DNA of 5,293 nt from positions 5,538-10,830 of the forward strand of contig DBLC01000012.1 of NCBI GenBank assembly GCA_002297935.1. Direction: 5' to 3'. The first letter of the stretch is position 1; each line of letters starts with the position of its first letter. A program made the translations under genes and the position numbers. Origin of the DNA: Dialister sp. UBA734. Lineage in GTDB: Bacteria; Bacillota; Negativicutes; Veillonellales; Dialisteraceae. Positions 5,202 through 5,293 of the stretch are shown one piece after another. The notes below the pieces were generated by a model. The model had not been told where the DNA came from. It was given only the letters and a program-made list of their open reading frames with translations, and searched no databases.

Positions 5202-5237
5202 GTTTCTCAGGTTGCTCAAGATTCTCAAGTTTCTCAG
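5202..5237 (+). repeat. Four tandem 9-mers
   Basis: GTTTCTCAG, GTTGCTCAA, GATTCTCAA and GTTTCTCAG follow each other without gaps, and a fifth unit begins (GTTCC). The consensus is GTTTCTCAR. The last unit runs into the left arm of the palindrome at 5233-5293. Confidence 0.75.
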
Positions 5238-5293
5238 GTTCCACGAATGAGATGATAACACTAGTGCCTATCAGCACATTCGAGGAACCTGAG
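5233..5293. repeat. Large imperfect palindrome reaching the window edge
   Basis: CTCAGGTTCC (5233-5242) pairs with GGAACCTGAG (5284-5293). After an A-A mismatch, CGAATG (5244-5249) pairs with CATTCG (5277-5282). After a short mismatched step, TGATA (5253-5257) pairs with TATCA (5269-5273) around an 11-base loop. At least 22 base pairs form over 61 bases. The right arm stops only because the window ends, so the repeat may be longer and may include an inverted copy of the 9-mers. It could be a mobile-element end or a folded RNA. Confidence 0.7.

Larger units (their letters stand above)
5037..5293. other. Intergenic DNA with repeats and no convincing gene
   Basis: No open frame here has both a credible ribosome site and family similarity. 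The region holds the heptamer array (5077-5104), a reduced G-rich trace (minus strand GGGGATTGGGG, 5135-5145), an interrupted palindrome CAAAA-tac-GGGAT-g-ATCCC-TTTTG (5171-5194), tandem 9-mers (5202-5237) and a large palindrome at the right edge. The composition suggests repeat or mobile-element remnants rather than coding DNA. Confidence 0.6.

Noticed and set aside
5103..5255. Plus-strand 50-codon frame starting at ATG 5103 and containing VSQVAQDSQVSQV
   Set aside because: The ATG is formed by the last heptamer unit, no Shine-Dalgarno sequence precedes it, and the protein resembles no family I recognise. It is kept only as a possible decayed fragment.

Overview
The window looks like chromosomal DNA from a member of the Bacillota. 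The evidence is full Shine-Dalgarno sequences (AAGGAGGTGAT), consensus sigma-A type promoters, a zinc-type L32 and an ECF-class vitamin transporter. The exact lineage cannot be fixed from sequence alone. Negativicutes are a plausible guess, based on the style of the interspersed short repeats, and this is inference only.

Positions 38-4147 hold a three-gene operon on the minus strand, transcribed from right to left. First comes an unusual substrate-binding (S) protein. It has a signal peptide, about 300 residues of predicted beta-rich extracytoplasmic sequence, one tethering helix and then a six-helix S-component-like membrane domain. Next is a double ABC ATPase (two nucleotide-binding domains in one chain), then the EcfT transmembrane coupling protein. 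The genes overlap by 4 and 11 bases, so they are probably translationally coupled. Together they would form a complete dedicated ECF uptake transporter: S protein for capture, fused ATPases for power, T protein as coupler. Gene order and domain make-up resemble ykoE-ykoD-ykoC (hydroxymethylpyrimidine/thiamine uptake). There is no ykoF and the leader is too short for a TPP riboswitch, so the substrate is unknown.

Positions 4148-4724 are non-coding and crowded with structure. They contain the operon promoter, which lies inside a terminator-like hairpin, and a G-rich array built on a strict 7-base period with a canonical G-quadruplex motif. They also contain several nested inverted repeats and an array of GCGTAAT-type heptamers.

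Positions 4725-5036 hold rpmF (ribosomal protein L32) on the minus strand as a self-contained unit with a near-consensus promoter, a leader of about 90 bases and its own terminator. Two inverted copies of the same four-heptamer array flank it, and a third partial array lies at the left edge of the window just after the transporter operon.

Positions 5037-5293 have no convincing gene. They contain the second heptamer array, a short palindrome, four tandem 9-mers and a large imperfect palindrome that runs to the last base of the window.

The most interesting items are the S component fused to a large ectodomain and the multi-family period-7 repeats filling the intergenic DNA.
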